Position numbers and translations under genes: made by a program. Positions 15,294 to 22,139 of a stretch of 29,213 bases of DNA are shown piece by piece (within the stretch, counting starts at the first letter, position 1; each line of letters opens with the position of its first letter). The DNA is from Dinghuibacter sp964544695. GTDB lineage: Bacteria; Bacteroidota; Bacteroidia; Chitinophagales; Chitinophagaceae. The notes below the pieces were generated by a model. That model was not told the origin of the DNA, did not search any database, and was given only the letters and a program-made list of their open reading frames with translations. The DNA is taken from assembly GCA_964544695.1 (NCBI GenBank), contig CAZJDB010000082.1, positions 1 to 29,213 on the forward strand, read 5' to 3'.

Positions 15294-15341
15294 GTTTGCG
15301 CGGAAGCGCTAGTTTGGCCATTGTAGCGCTTCCGCGCAAAC
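15294..15341. repeat. Perfect 18-bp inverted repeat with 12-base loop
   Basis: GTTTGCGCGGAAGCGCTA and its exact reverse complement flank GTTTGGCCATTG. It lies between the divergent cyclotransferase and small lipoprotein genes, 16 bases before the latter's start. There is no T-tract on either strand, so it is not a standard terminator. It is the strongest secondary-structure element in the window. Confidence 0.75.
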
Positions 15342-15356
15342 ACCAACATCCGTTCT

Positions 15357-15809
15357 GTGAAGCCATTTCTGCTAACTTTTATCCTGGCTTGTTGCGCTTG
15401 CAATCAGCCGGGGAAGGATACTTCCGGGGTTCAGGAGCTATACGACCCATCCAAGCCCCCGCTAACCGAAGGACAATGCTCTTTTGTCCGGACGGTTTCT
15501 TTTTCCACGTACAAAAGCCCCGCCCACACCGTATTTTTCCATGTCTTCGACTCGGCGGGTACGCCCCTCCCCCAGTTTACCATCAAGGCCCTGCGCAAGC
15601 CCTATTCGGTCCTGTCCAACGTGACCTATTTCAGTACCGACCAAAGCGGCCGCGCTACCGTTTTTTTCGGAGGATGTGACAGCCTCGAGCTGGCGAACCT
15701 GAGCGTCCTTTCGGGGCGGGTCTGCCGCCTTCCGGCGGAGAATTTGCCGGATACGATTACGATCCGTTTGTCGCTGACGCAGGAGAAATTTATTCCATCG
15801 ACTTTATAA
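15357..15809 (+). CDS. Small hypothetical lipoprotein
   Basis: I do not recognise a family. The 150-residue product starts at a GTG (MKPFLLTFILACCACNQPGK) and has a plausible lipoprotein signal with Cys at the end of the hydrophobic run. The remainder contains SAGTPLPQFTIKALRKPYSV and STDQSGRATVFFGGCDSLEL, a pattern like the small beta-sandwich (carboxypeptidase regulatory or transthyretin-like) domains of Bacteroidota envelope proteins. No ATG lies nearby in the correct frame before the signal peptide, so GTG is the only sensible start. It begins just behind the 18-bp inverted repeat, and its 3' end overlaps the uxuA 3' end by 20 bases on the opposite strand. Confidence 0.7.
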   Translation: MKPFLLTFILACCACNQPGKDTSGVQELYDPSKPPLTEGQCSFVRTVSFSTYKSPAHTVFFHVFDSAGTPLPQFTIKALRKPYSVLSNVTYFSTDQSGRATVFFGGCDSLELANLSVLSGRVCRLPAENLPDTITIRLSLTQEKFIPSTL

Positions 15810-16950
15810 TGCCCAACTCCAGACCGCGGAGTTCGGCCAGGCCCCGGAGCCGCCCGATGGCGCTGTATCCAGGGTACGTTTTCTTATGCAAGTCGTCCAG
15901 CATCTGGTGGCCGTGGTCGGGGCGCATGGGAATGGACACGCCCCGCCGCCGGGCCATGAGCGTCAACTCCCGCACGACGGCGTACATGTCGACGTCCCCG
16001 TCCAGGTGATTGGCCTCGAAAAAATTACCGGAAGCGTCGCGGCGCGTGCTTCTCAGATGGATAAAATGGATCGCGTCGCCCAGGCGTTGCACCATCCCCA
16101 CGAGGTCGTTGTCCGCCCGGACCCCATAGGACCCCGTACAAAAACAAAGCCCATTAGCCGGGGAAGGCGCCGCCGAAAGCAGTTCGGAGGCGTCGGCTTC
16201 CGTGCTGACGATACGGGGCAGGCCCAATATGGGGAAAGGGGGATCGTCGGGGTGGATGGCCATTTTCAAACCGACCTCTTCGGCGACAGGGACGACCTGG
16301 CGAAGGAAATGAAAAAGATGTGACTTCAACCGGGCTGCATCTATCCCATCGTATGTGCGGAGCGCCGCCAGGATCGCTTCTTCGGTGAATCGCTCTTCGC
16401 TGCCCGGGAGGCCGAGCAGGGCATTGCGGTAAAGCGTTTCCTTTTCCGAAGCCGTCATAATTGCAAAGCGCTCCCGCGCCGCGGCCACTTCAGCCTCAGA
16501 ATACGACGCGCCGGGTCTTTTTAGCAGGAAAAGGTCAAATGCAATGAATGCCGCTTTTTCAAACCGCAGGGCAAGGCTCCCGTCCTCCACGGGCCAGGAT
16601 ATGTCCGTCCGCATCCAGTCCAGGATGGGCATGAAGTTATACGTCACGACCTTGAGGTCGCAGGCCGCGACGTTGCGAAGGCTTTGCTTGTAGTTTTCAA
16701 TAAACAGGCGATAGAAGCCACTTTGCTTTTTGATGTCCTCGTGCACGGGGAGGCTTTCGATGACGGTCCACGTCAGGCCGGCCGCGGCAACCTCGTCATG
16801 GCGACGCCGGATTTCTTCCACGGGCCATACTTCCCCTACCGGGATATGGTGGAGTGCGGTCACCACGCCGGTGCATCCGGCCTGGCGTATATCGGAGAGG
16901 CGGACGGGGTCGTTGGGCCCGAACCAGCGCATCGTTTGTTCCATCATCAT
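15790..16950 (-). CDS. uxuA: D-mannonate dehydratase
   Basis: UxuA dehydrates D-mannonate to 2-keto-3-deoxy-D-gluconate in the cytoplasmic glucuronate pathway. The 386-residue sequence follows E. coli UxuA almost throughout: MRWFGPNDPVRLSDIRQAG, TGVVTALHHIPVGEVW, VTYNFMPILDWMRTD, MAIHPDDPPFPILGLPRIV, CTGSYGVRADNDLVGM, HFIHLRSTRRD and MRPDHGHQMLDDLHKKTYPG, including the His, Cys and Asp metal ligands. The start is one of three tandem ATGs (16950, 16947, 16944); the last aligns best with E. coli MEQT. The open frame to 17097 is an artefact of the GC-rich repeat. It is the last gene of the leftward xylan operon, 70 bases behind the CE15-GH3 gene, and has its own -7-like element. Confidence 0.96.
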   Translation of the reverse strand: MMMEQTMRWFGPNDPVRLSDIRQAGCTGVVTALHHIPVGEVWPVEEIRRRHDEVAAAGLTWTVIESLPVHEDIKKQSGFYRLFIENYKQSLRNVAACDLKVVTYNFMPILDWMRTDISWPVEDGSLALRFEKAAFIAFDLFLLKRPGASYSEAEVAAARERFAIMTASEKETLYRNALLGLPGSEERFTEEAILAALRTYDGIDAARLKSHLFHFLRQVVPVAEEVGLKMAIHPDDPPFPILGLPRIVSTEADASELLSAAPSPANGLCFCTGSYGVRADNDLVGMVQRLGDAIHFIHLRSTRRDASGNFFEANHLDGDVDMYAVVRELTLMARRRGVSIPMRPDHGHQMLDDLHKKTYPGYSAIGRLRGLAELRGLELGIIKSME

Positions 16951-16953
16951 TTG

Positions 16954-16961
16954 CAAATATA
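16954..16961 (-). promoter_or_regulatory. -7 element TATATTTG directly before uxuA
   Basis: Exact TAnnTTTG match on the minus strand, three bases before the first of three tandem ATGs. It suggests an internal promoter giving a leaderless uxuA transcript besides operon read-through. No clear -33 element. Confidence 0.45.
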
Positions 16962-16981
16962 AGATTTGGCGCCCCGCGCGC

Positions 16982-17057
16982 CTCACGGCAATGTGGCGGT
17001 CGCCGGTGGCGTTGCGCCCCTCACGGCAATGTGGCGGTCGCCGGTGGCGTCGCGCCC
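16982..17057. repeat. Tandem 38-bp direct repeat (two copies)
   Basis: Copies at 16982-17019 and 17020-17057 differ at one base. The second contains the last codons and TGA stop of the CE15-GH3 gene, while the first lies in the gap before uxuA. The unit is not a multiple of three. Confidence 0.85.
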
Positions 17058-20000
17058 AACGCCGCACTCCGCGCCGACGGCAATGCATCGGCAACATTGA
17101 TCACCAATCGCCCGGACGGCACATACGATTGTCCCGCGTCATTCACCAACGCCAGCATTTCCGGGGTCATCGCAAAATGCACCAGACGATGTTCGCCAAC
17201 GCCTAGGTGGAGACGCTTGAACCCCTTCAGCGCATATCGCGGCGCCCCCGGCACGTCCGGATACGTCAGGTACAACTGTACGACCTCATCGCTGGCCATA
17301 GGGCCCGTGTTCCTAACGGTCACGTCTACCGCGGACCGCGAGGCGTGAAGACCCGAAAAGGCGAAGGTCGTATAGCTCAGGCCGAACCCGAAGGGATACA
17401 TGGGCACGGAGTCCATGTAACGGTAGGTCCTGCCTTTCATTCCATAATCGGTATACGCCGGGAGCTGGTCGAACGATTTGGGAAAAGTAACCGGCAGCTT
17501 TCCTGAGGGCGACACGCGCCCGAAGAGCACGTCCGCGACGGCATTCCCCCCTTCTTCTCCGGGGTACCACACGAGCAACACCGCATCGGCCAGGTCCTGG
17601 ATTTCGGAAAGGTTCATGGGGCTGCCCCCAGTGATCACCGCGATGACGGGATGGGGATTGCCCACCTTGATCTTCCGCAGGAATTCGATTTGGTTGGCCG
17701 GGATGTTATAGTCCAGCCGGTCTCCGGCTGAGGGGGAGGCAATCGACTCCCCTTCTTCTCCTTCCGACAAACCCGAAATCCCCAGGACGACGATGCACGC
17801 GTCGGCACTCCGCGCGTCTCCTGTGGTCCAATCGATGGGGTTGATGTTTTCGCGGTCCAGGAGGATGCCTTGCTTGTATTGGAGCTGGCTCCCCGGGCGG
17901 ATGTGTCCCGATAGGCCTTCCAGGATGGTGACGAGGTTGGGGTTGACGCCGAAGTAATTCCCAAGGAGCACATCGGTGGCCGCGGCATTGGGTCCCGTGA
18001 GGAAATACGTGGCCAGGTTGTCCTTCAGGGGGAGGACGCCGTTGTTTTTCAACAGCACAAGCGACTTGCGGGCCGCGTCCAGCGCCAGCGCGCGGTGAGC
18101 CGGGGAGTTGATGACGGAAGCCGGTATGTGATCGAACGGTGTGGACGGGTCGAACATCCCAAGTCGGAAGCGCGTGCGCAACAGCACGGCCAAGGAAGAA
18201 TCTAAAAGTGATTCCGTAACCAATCCCTGGGCAACCGCATCGGTCAATGCGCCATAAGTATCGCCGCAATTCAGGTTAACTCCTCTTTGCAGTGCCAGTG
18301 CAGCGGCATGGACGCGATCAGGCGCCAGCTTATGACCTTCATAAATATCTTGTAATGCATCGCAATCGGTAACGATATGCCCCTTAAAATGCCATTGATC
18401 ACGAAGAACGTCCTGCAAGAGGAACGTATTACTGCAGCACGCTTCGTCATTGGTGCGATTATACGCGCACATCACCGCCTCGACGTGCGCGTCTGTCACG
18501 AGCGCGTGAAAAGCAGGCAGGTACGTGTCCCACAAATCATGCGGCGAAGCCACCGCATTGAACACGTGGCGCAATTTTTCGGGGCCGCTGTGCACGGCGT
18601 AGTGCTTGGCGCACGCGGCGATCTTCAGGTAATGAGGGTCATCCCCCTGCATCCCGCGGACCAGGGCCACGCCCATCCGTGCCGTGAGGAAGGGGTCTTC
18701 CCCGTAGGTTTCCTGGCCCCTGCCCCAGCGGGGGTCGCGGAAGATGTTGATGTTGGGGGTCCAGAAGGTAAGGCCTCCGAACCGTTGGCGATAATCTTCC
18801 CGCACGGCGGCGTTGTACATGGCCCTGGCTTCGTCCGAAATGGCCGAACCCACCTGGTGGACCAGGCTGTCATCGAAAGTGGCCGCCATCCCGATGGGCT
18901 CCGGAAAGATGGTGGCCGTGCCCGAGCGCGCGACGCCGTGCAGGGCTTCGCTCCACCATTCATAGCGGGGTACGCCCAGACGCCCGATGGGTGGCGCGTC
19001 GTTCATCATCTGACTGACTTTCTCCGAAAGGGACATGCGTGAAATCAGGTCGTGGACACGCGTTTCCAGAGGTAAGCGAGGGTCTTGATAGGGCAAATGG
19101 ATCGCCACCGGATGAAGGTGGATATACCGTGAAGCGAATTCCAGGAAGGTGGGCCAATTATTAACGGGAGTATGTCCACCGAAGTGTTGGCGCCATGCAA
19201 TTTCCCCGCTGATGAGAGGAACACCGGCCGCCGGAAAGTGCGTGGTGCCCAAGCCGTGACGGCCCAGGAGCTCATACACGGGGCCCGCGGCCACGGCCGC
19301 CATAAACATTCCACGGGCGTCAACCCAGCCGTCCCCCTTGGATCCCCCGCTGATGAAGACGGGGCGGGGGGCACAAAGGGCGATCAGCTCATGGGCGTCT
19401 ACGGGAAGATCGTTCCAGTGCAACGGCCCTGCATATTTGATGAAGTTCCCGGCCATCCAATGGTACTCCCCGGACGACGCTACATTTTCAACGAGTTCCC
19501 CGGCATTGCGTCGGGAAAGTTTGGCGCCGGCCTCTCCGCTGGAACTGATGTATCCTATCGCAAAACGGCTGTCGTAGGCCATGGTGACCAAAGCCGCCTT
19601 CCCATACCGGGAATGTCCCTCGATGCCGACCTGTCTGGCGTCCACCGCCTTATCCGTTTCAAAATAATCCAGCGCCCGGGAAGCAGCCCAGGCCCATGCT
19701 TTTAGAGCGCCCCACTGGTCCGGGCTGCGGCGTGCGCCATGGTTCATTAAGCCGATGATGCCGCGGGTCAACCCAGCCCCGTTATCGGCCTGGGCGCTCA
19801 CGGGCACCAGGGTTGCATATCCCCAGCCCCTGGCCAGCAGCAACTGCTGCCAGGGGGGATAATTGGCCCCGTCTTTTGTCGCTCCGGGTGGCATGGGATT
19901 CGGATAAACCGTGGCGGGCGGTGTCGGAAAACGGATACCCCTGGGAAATACGAAACCGAACTCCATCATAACCGGCACCGGCCCTGAGGCCGTGGCGGGG

Positions 20001-20482
20001 GTGCTTAGGGTGAGCTGTATGTCCACGGTATCCTCCGGGAATGCCGAATTGTCCACGTGGCCCACCAATTTTTTGGTTATAACCGAATAATCTCCGTTCT
20101 TTTCGTTCGTAATGCTGACGACTTCCCACCGAACCGCCGGAATGCCCGACGGGTCGCGCCCATACACTTCCCGATCGAAATCCGAAACGATTTCCGGACG
20201 ACGCACACGCCACCACTCGACAGCCGTGGTCACAGGATGCCCGTCGCGAAGGCGCAAAGGATCCGGCAAATCAGGATAGGGATTCGCGCGCGACTCGTCG
20301 TAATTCGCGGCATTGGGAGCGGAAGGGTTGTTCCCGTCCGCCCCCTGCCGCAGGGTATCGATATGCAGAGAATCCATCATCGCGCGCCAATCGGCCTGTG
20401 TGGCGGCATTGGCACGCTGGGCCGTGGCCGCCCCGGAGAGACCGAGGCAGGCCGCAGCGGCGAGAACGAAACGTATGATCAT
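17021..20482 (-). CDS. Fusion protein: CE15 glucuronoyl esterase + GH3 beta-xylosidase
   Basis: From the ATG at 20482 the product has 1153 residues; a TTG two codons earlier is less likely. A signal peptide (MIIRFVLAAAACLGLSGAATAQ) directs it to the periplasm or surface. Residues about 60-455 are a bacterial CE15 esterase: nucleophile in EGHSRYGKAAL (Ser about 291), SSGEAGAKLSRRNAGE, LIALCAPRPVFISGG and the catalytic His in HFGGHTPVNNWPTFL (about 437). CE15 cuts ester bonds between lignin alcohols and glucuronic acid of xylan. With almost no linker, residues about 465-1140 form a complete GH3 enzyme of the xylosidase/arabinosidase type: DPRLPLETRVHDLISRMSL, KHYAVHSGPE, nucleophile in HIVTDCDALQDIY (Asp about 706), the EGEE acid/base region (about 907) and a C-terminal fibronectin-III-like domain. 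It lies between the GH10 gene and uxuA in the operon. Confidence 0.92.
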   Translation of the reverse strand: MIIRFVLAAAACLGLSGAATAQRANAATQADWRAMMDSLHIDTLRQGADGNNPSAPNAANYDESRANPYPDLPDPLRLRDGHPVTTAVEWWRVRRPEIVSDFDREVYGRDPSGIPAVRWEVVSITNEKNGDYSVITKKLVGHVDNSAFPEDTVDIQLTLSTPATASGPVPVMMEFGFVFPRGIRFPTPPATVYPNPMPPGATKDGANYPPWQQLLLARGWGYATLVPVSAQADNGAGLTRGIIGLMNHGARRSPDQWGALKAWAWAASRALDYFETDKAVDARQVGIEGHSRYGKAALVTMAYDSRFAIGYISSSGEAGAKLSRRNAGELVENVASSGEYHWMAGNFIKYAGPLHWNDLPVDAHELIALCAPRPVFISGGSKGDGWVDARGMFMAAVAAGPVYELLGRHGLGTTHFPAAGVPLISGEIAWRQHFGGHTPVNNWPTFLEFASRYIHLHPVAIHLPYQDPRLPLETRVHDLISRMSLSEKVSQMMNDAPPIGRLGVPRYEWWSEALHGVARSGTATIFPEPIGMAATFDDSLVHQVGSAISDEARAMYNAAVREDYRQRFGGLTFWTPNINIFRDPRWGRGQETYGEDPFLTARMGVALVRGMQGDDPHYLKIAACAKHYAVHSGPEKLRHVFNAVASPHDLWDTYLPAFHALVTDAHVEAVMCAYNRTNDEACCSNTFLLQDVLRDQWHFKGHIVTDCDALQDIYEGHKLAPDRVHAAALALQRGVNLNCGDTYGALTDAVAQGLVTESLLDSSLAVLLRTRFRLGMFDPSTPFDHIPASVINSPAHRALALDAARKSLVLLKNNGVLPLKDNLATYFLTGPNAAATDVLLGNYFGVNPNLVTILEGLSGHIRPGSQLQYKQGILLDRENINPIDWTTGDARSADACIVVLGISGLSEGEEGESIASPSAGDRLDYNIPANQIEFLRKIKVGNPHPVIAVITGGSPMNLSEIQDLADAVLLVWYPGEEGGNAVADVLFGRVSPSGKLPVTFPKSFDQLPAYTDYGMKGRTYRYMDSVPMYPFGFGLSYTTFAFSGLHASRSAVDVTVRNTGPMASDEVVQLYLTYPDVPGAPRYALKGFKRLHLGVGEHRLVHFAMTPEMLALVNDAGQSYVPSGRLVINVADALPSARSAALGATPPATATLP

Positions 20483-20498
20483 GCCCAAAAATAATGTG

Positions 20499-22127
20499 CT
20501 ACTGTCCTTTTAATGCTTTAATACATCCGGCATAGGCGGGTTTTTTCGCATATACGGAATCGAACAAAAGAGGGAACTCAGTCCCGTTGTTATACAGCCA
20601 ACTGTTCGGATCGTTCAAACCCCACACCTCGATGGCATATTGCTGGGGCTTGGGAACGTTCTTCAGGTAAGATTGTATGACGTAATGATACATGTCCGCC
20701 TGGAAGGCTTCGTTTTGTGGGTTCAACACGAAACCCACCGACGGCCCGGTATTGACTTTGACGTCCATCTCCGTGATGCGCACCTTCAGGCCCGTGGCCG
20801 CCAGGGCTTGGAAGGCCGCGTCGATGCCTGCGTAGGAGGTGTTCCACGCGATGTGCATTTCGGTGCCCACGCCGGTGATGGGGTCCCCGTGGGCTTTGAG
20901 GGTATCCACCAGGGCGATGAAGGAATCGAGTTTGACCGGTATGGATTCAAGGTTGTAATCGTTCATGAAGAGATCCGCCGCGGGGTTGGCCTGGTGGGCC
21001 CACACGAAAGCGCTGTCCATATAGCCCCTGCCCAGGACGTTGCCCCAGTAATAATACAGGTGGACGGGATCGGGGGCACCCGTGCGGAAGGCGCCGGCGT
21101 CGGTGATGGGTTCGTTGAGCACATCCCAGGCCTTGATGCTGGACGCATACCTGCCCACCACGCCGGTGATCCAGCCTTTGAAAGCGGAATCCACCGAGGC
21201 ATACAGGGCGGGGCCACTGGGCGGCGCGGGAGGCGCCACGGTGATCGACACGTTATCGATCCAGAAGGTCCCGGCCGTGCCGAACTGGAATCCGAACTGG
21301 ATCGAATTGGCCGGAGCCGTATAGTTCCAGGTGTATTGGGTCCAGGCCGCCGTGGGGGTGACTGTGATCTGAGCAAAATTGGGACTCCCGGCATTGGGGG
21401 TCTGGTTGATGGTGTTGATCGATCCCGAGCCCAGGGACTTTGCCCAGAAGGTAATGACATAGTTCGTACCCTGCGTCGGCTGCCAGTCCTGGTTGATGAA
21501 CTGGATCTCGTAGGCTGCGCTCCCCGGGGTTGTGACCACCGCCTTGAGGCTCGCCGTCCCGTCCTCTACGTTCCCGGGGCTGCTGTCCAGGGAAAACGTG
21601 GCGACGCCTCCCCCACCCACTTGTCCGAACCACCAGTACGCGAGCGTAGCCGGCGTGGTGCCCGAACCACCGTCGTCGAAATCGGGGTTATAGTTCAGGT
21701 CCGCGGGTCCCAGGATATTGACGGCGTTGCCCGCCGGCGGGGCCGCGGACAGACCGGTATAGTACGAAAAGGCGGTTTGCTGGTACCAGGCCAGGTTATG
21801 ACCCACGATGGCAAGCCCCGAGGTTTGGCAGGCGCTGACCAGGGCGTCGGCTATGGCATAGTTTGGAGTCCCGTTGGCCTGGATAATGGATCCGTTCTTG
21901 AGCTCGTTGCCGAAGGTGACCATGTTGAAGTTATTGGTCACCGCGGCCGCATAAACGCCGTTCGTTTCCATGTTCACGTGATCCACTTCCACGCCGAAGG
22001 GGAAGGAGGCGGTCGACTTCAGGGTGGAGGCGGTGTCGGTATAGTTGCCGTAGTTCAGGATCCCAACTTTGTCGTATTTGGCGCAGGCGCTAAAAACCAA
22101 AAACAGCAAAATATATTTCAGTTTCAT
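20499..22127 (-). CDS. GH10 endo-1,4-beta-xylanase with carbohydrate-binding module inserted in the barrel, lipoprotein
   Basis: The ATG at 22127 gives 542 residues starting MKLKYILLFLVFSACAKYDK, a lipoprotein with lipobox FSAC, so it is probably on the cell surface. A TTG three codons earlier is rejected. GH10 parts: FPFGVEVDHVN, NMVTFGNELK, GHNLAWYQQ, then after an insertion WDVLNEPITD (acid/base Glu about 339), FMNDYNLES, GVGTEMHIAW, VRITEMDVKV (nucleophile Glu about 453) and VWGLNDPNSW. The insertion (about residues 137-300) has a jelly-roll pattern of CBM4/9 type (AYEIQFINQDWQPTQGTNYV, ITFWAKSL, FWIDNVSITV). This interrupted layout is known in Bacteroidota xylanases such as Prevotella Xyn10C. 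One oddity is WY where the family has WH after the third strand. It follows susD by 12 bases. Confidence 0.94.
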   Translation of the reverse strand: MKLKYILLFLVFSACAKYDKVGILNYGNYTDTASTLKSTASFPFGVEVDHVNMETNGVYAAAVTNNFNMVTFGNELKNGSIIQANGTPNYAIADALVSACQTSGLAIVGHNLAWYQQTAFSYYTGLSAAPPAGNAVNILGPADLNYNPDFDDGGSGTTPATLAYWWFGQVGGGGVATFSLDSSPGNVEDGTASLKAVVTTPGSAAYEIQFINQDWQPTQGTNYVITFWAKSLGSGSINTINQTPNAGSPNFAQITVTPTAAWTQYTWNYTAPANSIQFGFQFGTAGTFWIDNVSITVAPPAPPSGPALYASVDSAFKGWITGVVGRYASSIKAWDVLNEPITDAGAFRTGAPDPVHLYYYWGNVLGRGYMDSAFVWAHQANPAADLFMNDYNLESIPVKLDSFIALVDTLKAHGDPITGVGTEMHIAWNTSYAGIDAAFQALAATGLKVRITEMDVKVNTGPSVGFVLNPQNEAFQADMYHYVIQSYLKNVPKPQQYAIEVWGLNDPNSWLYNNGTEFPLLFDSVYAKKPAYAGCIKALKGQ

Positions 22128-22139
22128 ACAAGTCAAGTT

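Noticed and set aside
15294..15341. Integron attC or CRISPR repeat interpretation of the 18-bp inverted repeat
   Set aside because: The ends do not fit the attC core consensus (RYYYAAC/GTTRRRY), no integrase or cassette is present, and there is no repeat array.
15294..15341. Intrinsic terminator interpretation of the inverted repeat
   Set aside because: Neither strand has a T-run after the stem, and it lies between divergent genes where no termination is needed.
15131..15403. N-terminal extension of the cyclotransferase gene
   Set aside because: The extension would translate the GC-rich hairpin region into an Arg-rich peptide placed before a good lipoprotein signal.
15296..15679. 127-residue plus-strand frame overlapping the small lipoprotein
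   Set aside because: It begins inside the large inverted repeat, is in another frame, and lacks a signal or recognisable domain; the GTG frame has a proper lipobox.
16982..17057. CRISPR or minisatellite array
   Set aside because: There are only two adjacent copies with no spacer between them.
16951..17097. 49-residue extension of uxuA
   Set aside because: It overlaps the 3' end of the CE15-GH3 gene and the tandem repeat, is Arg-rich, and E. coli UxuA starts at the equivalent of the ATG at 16944.
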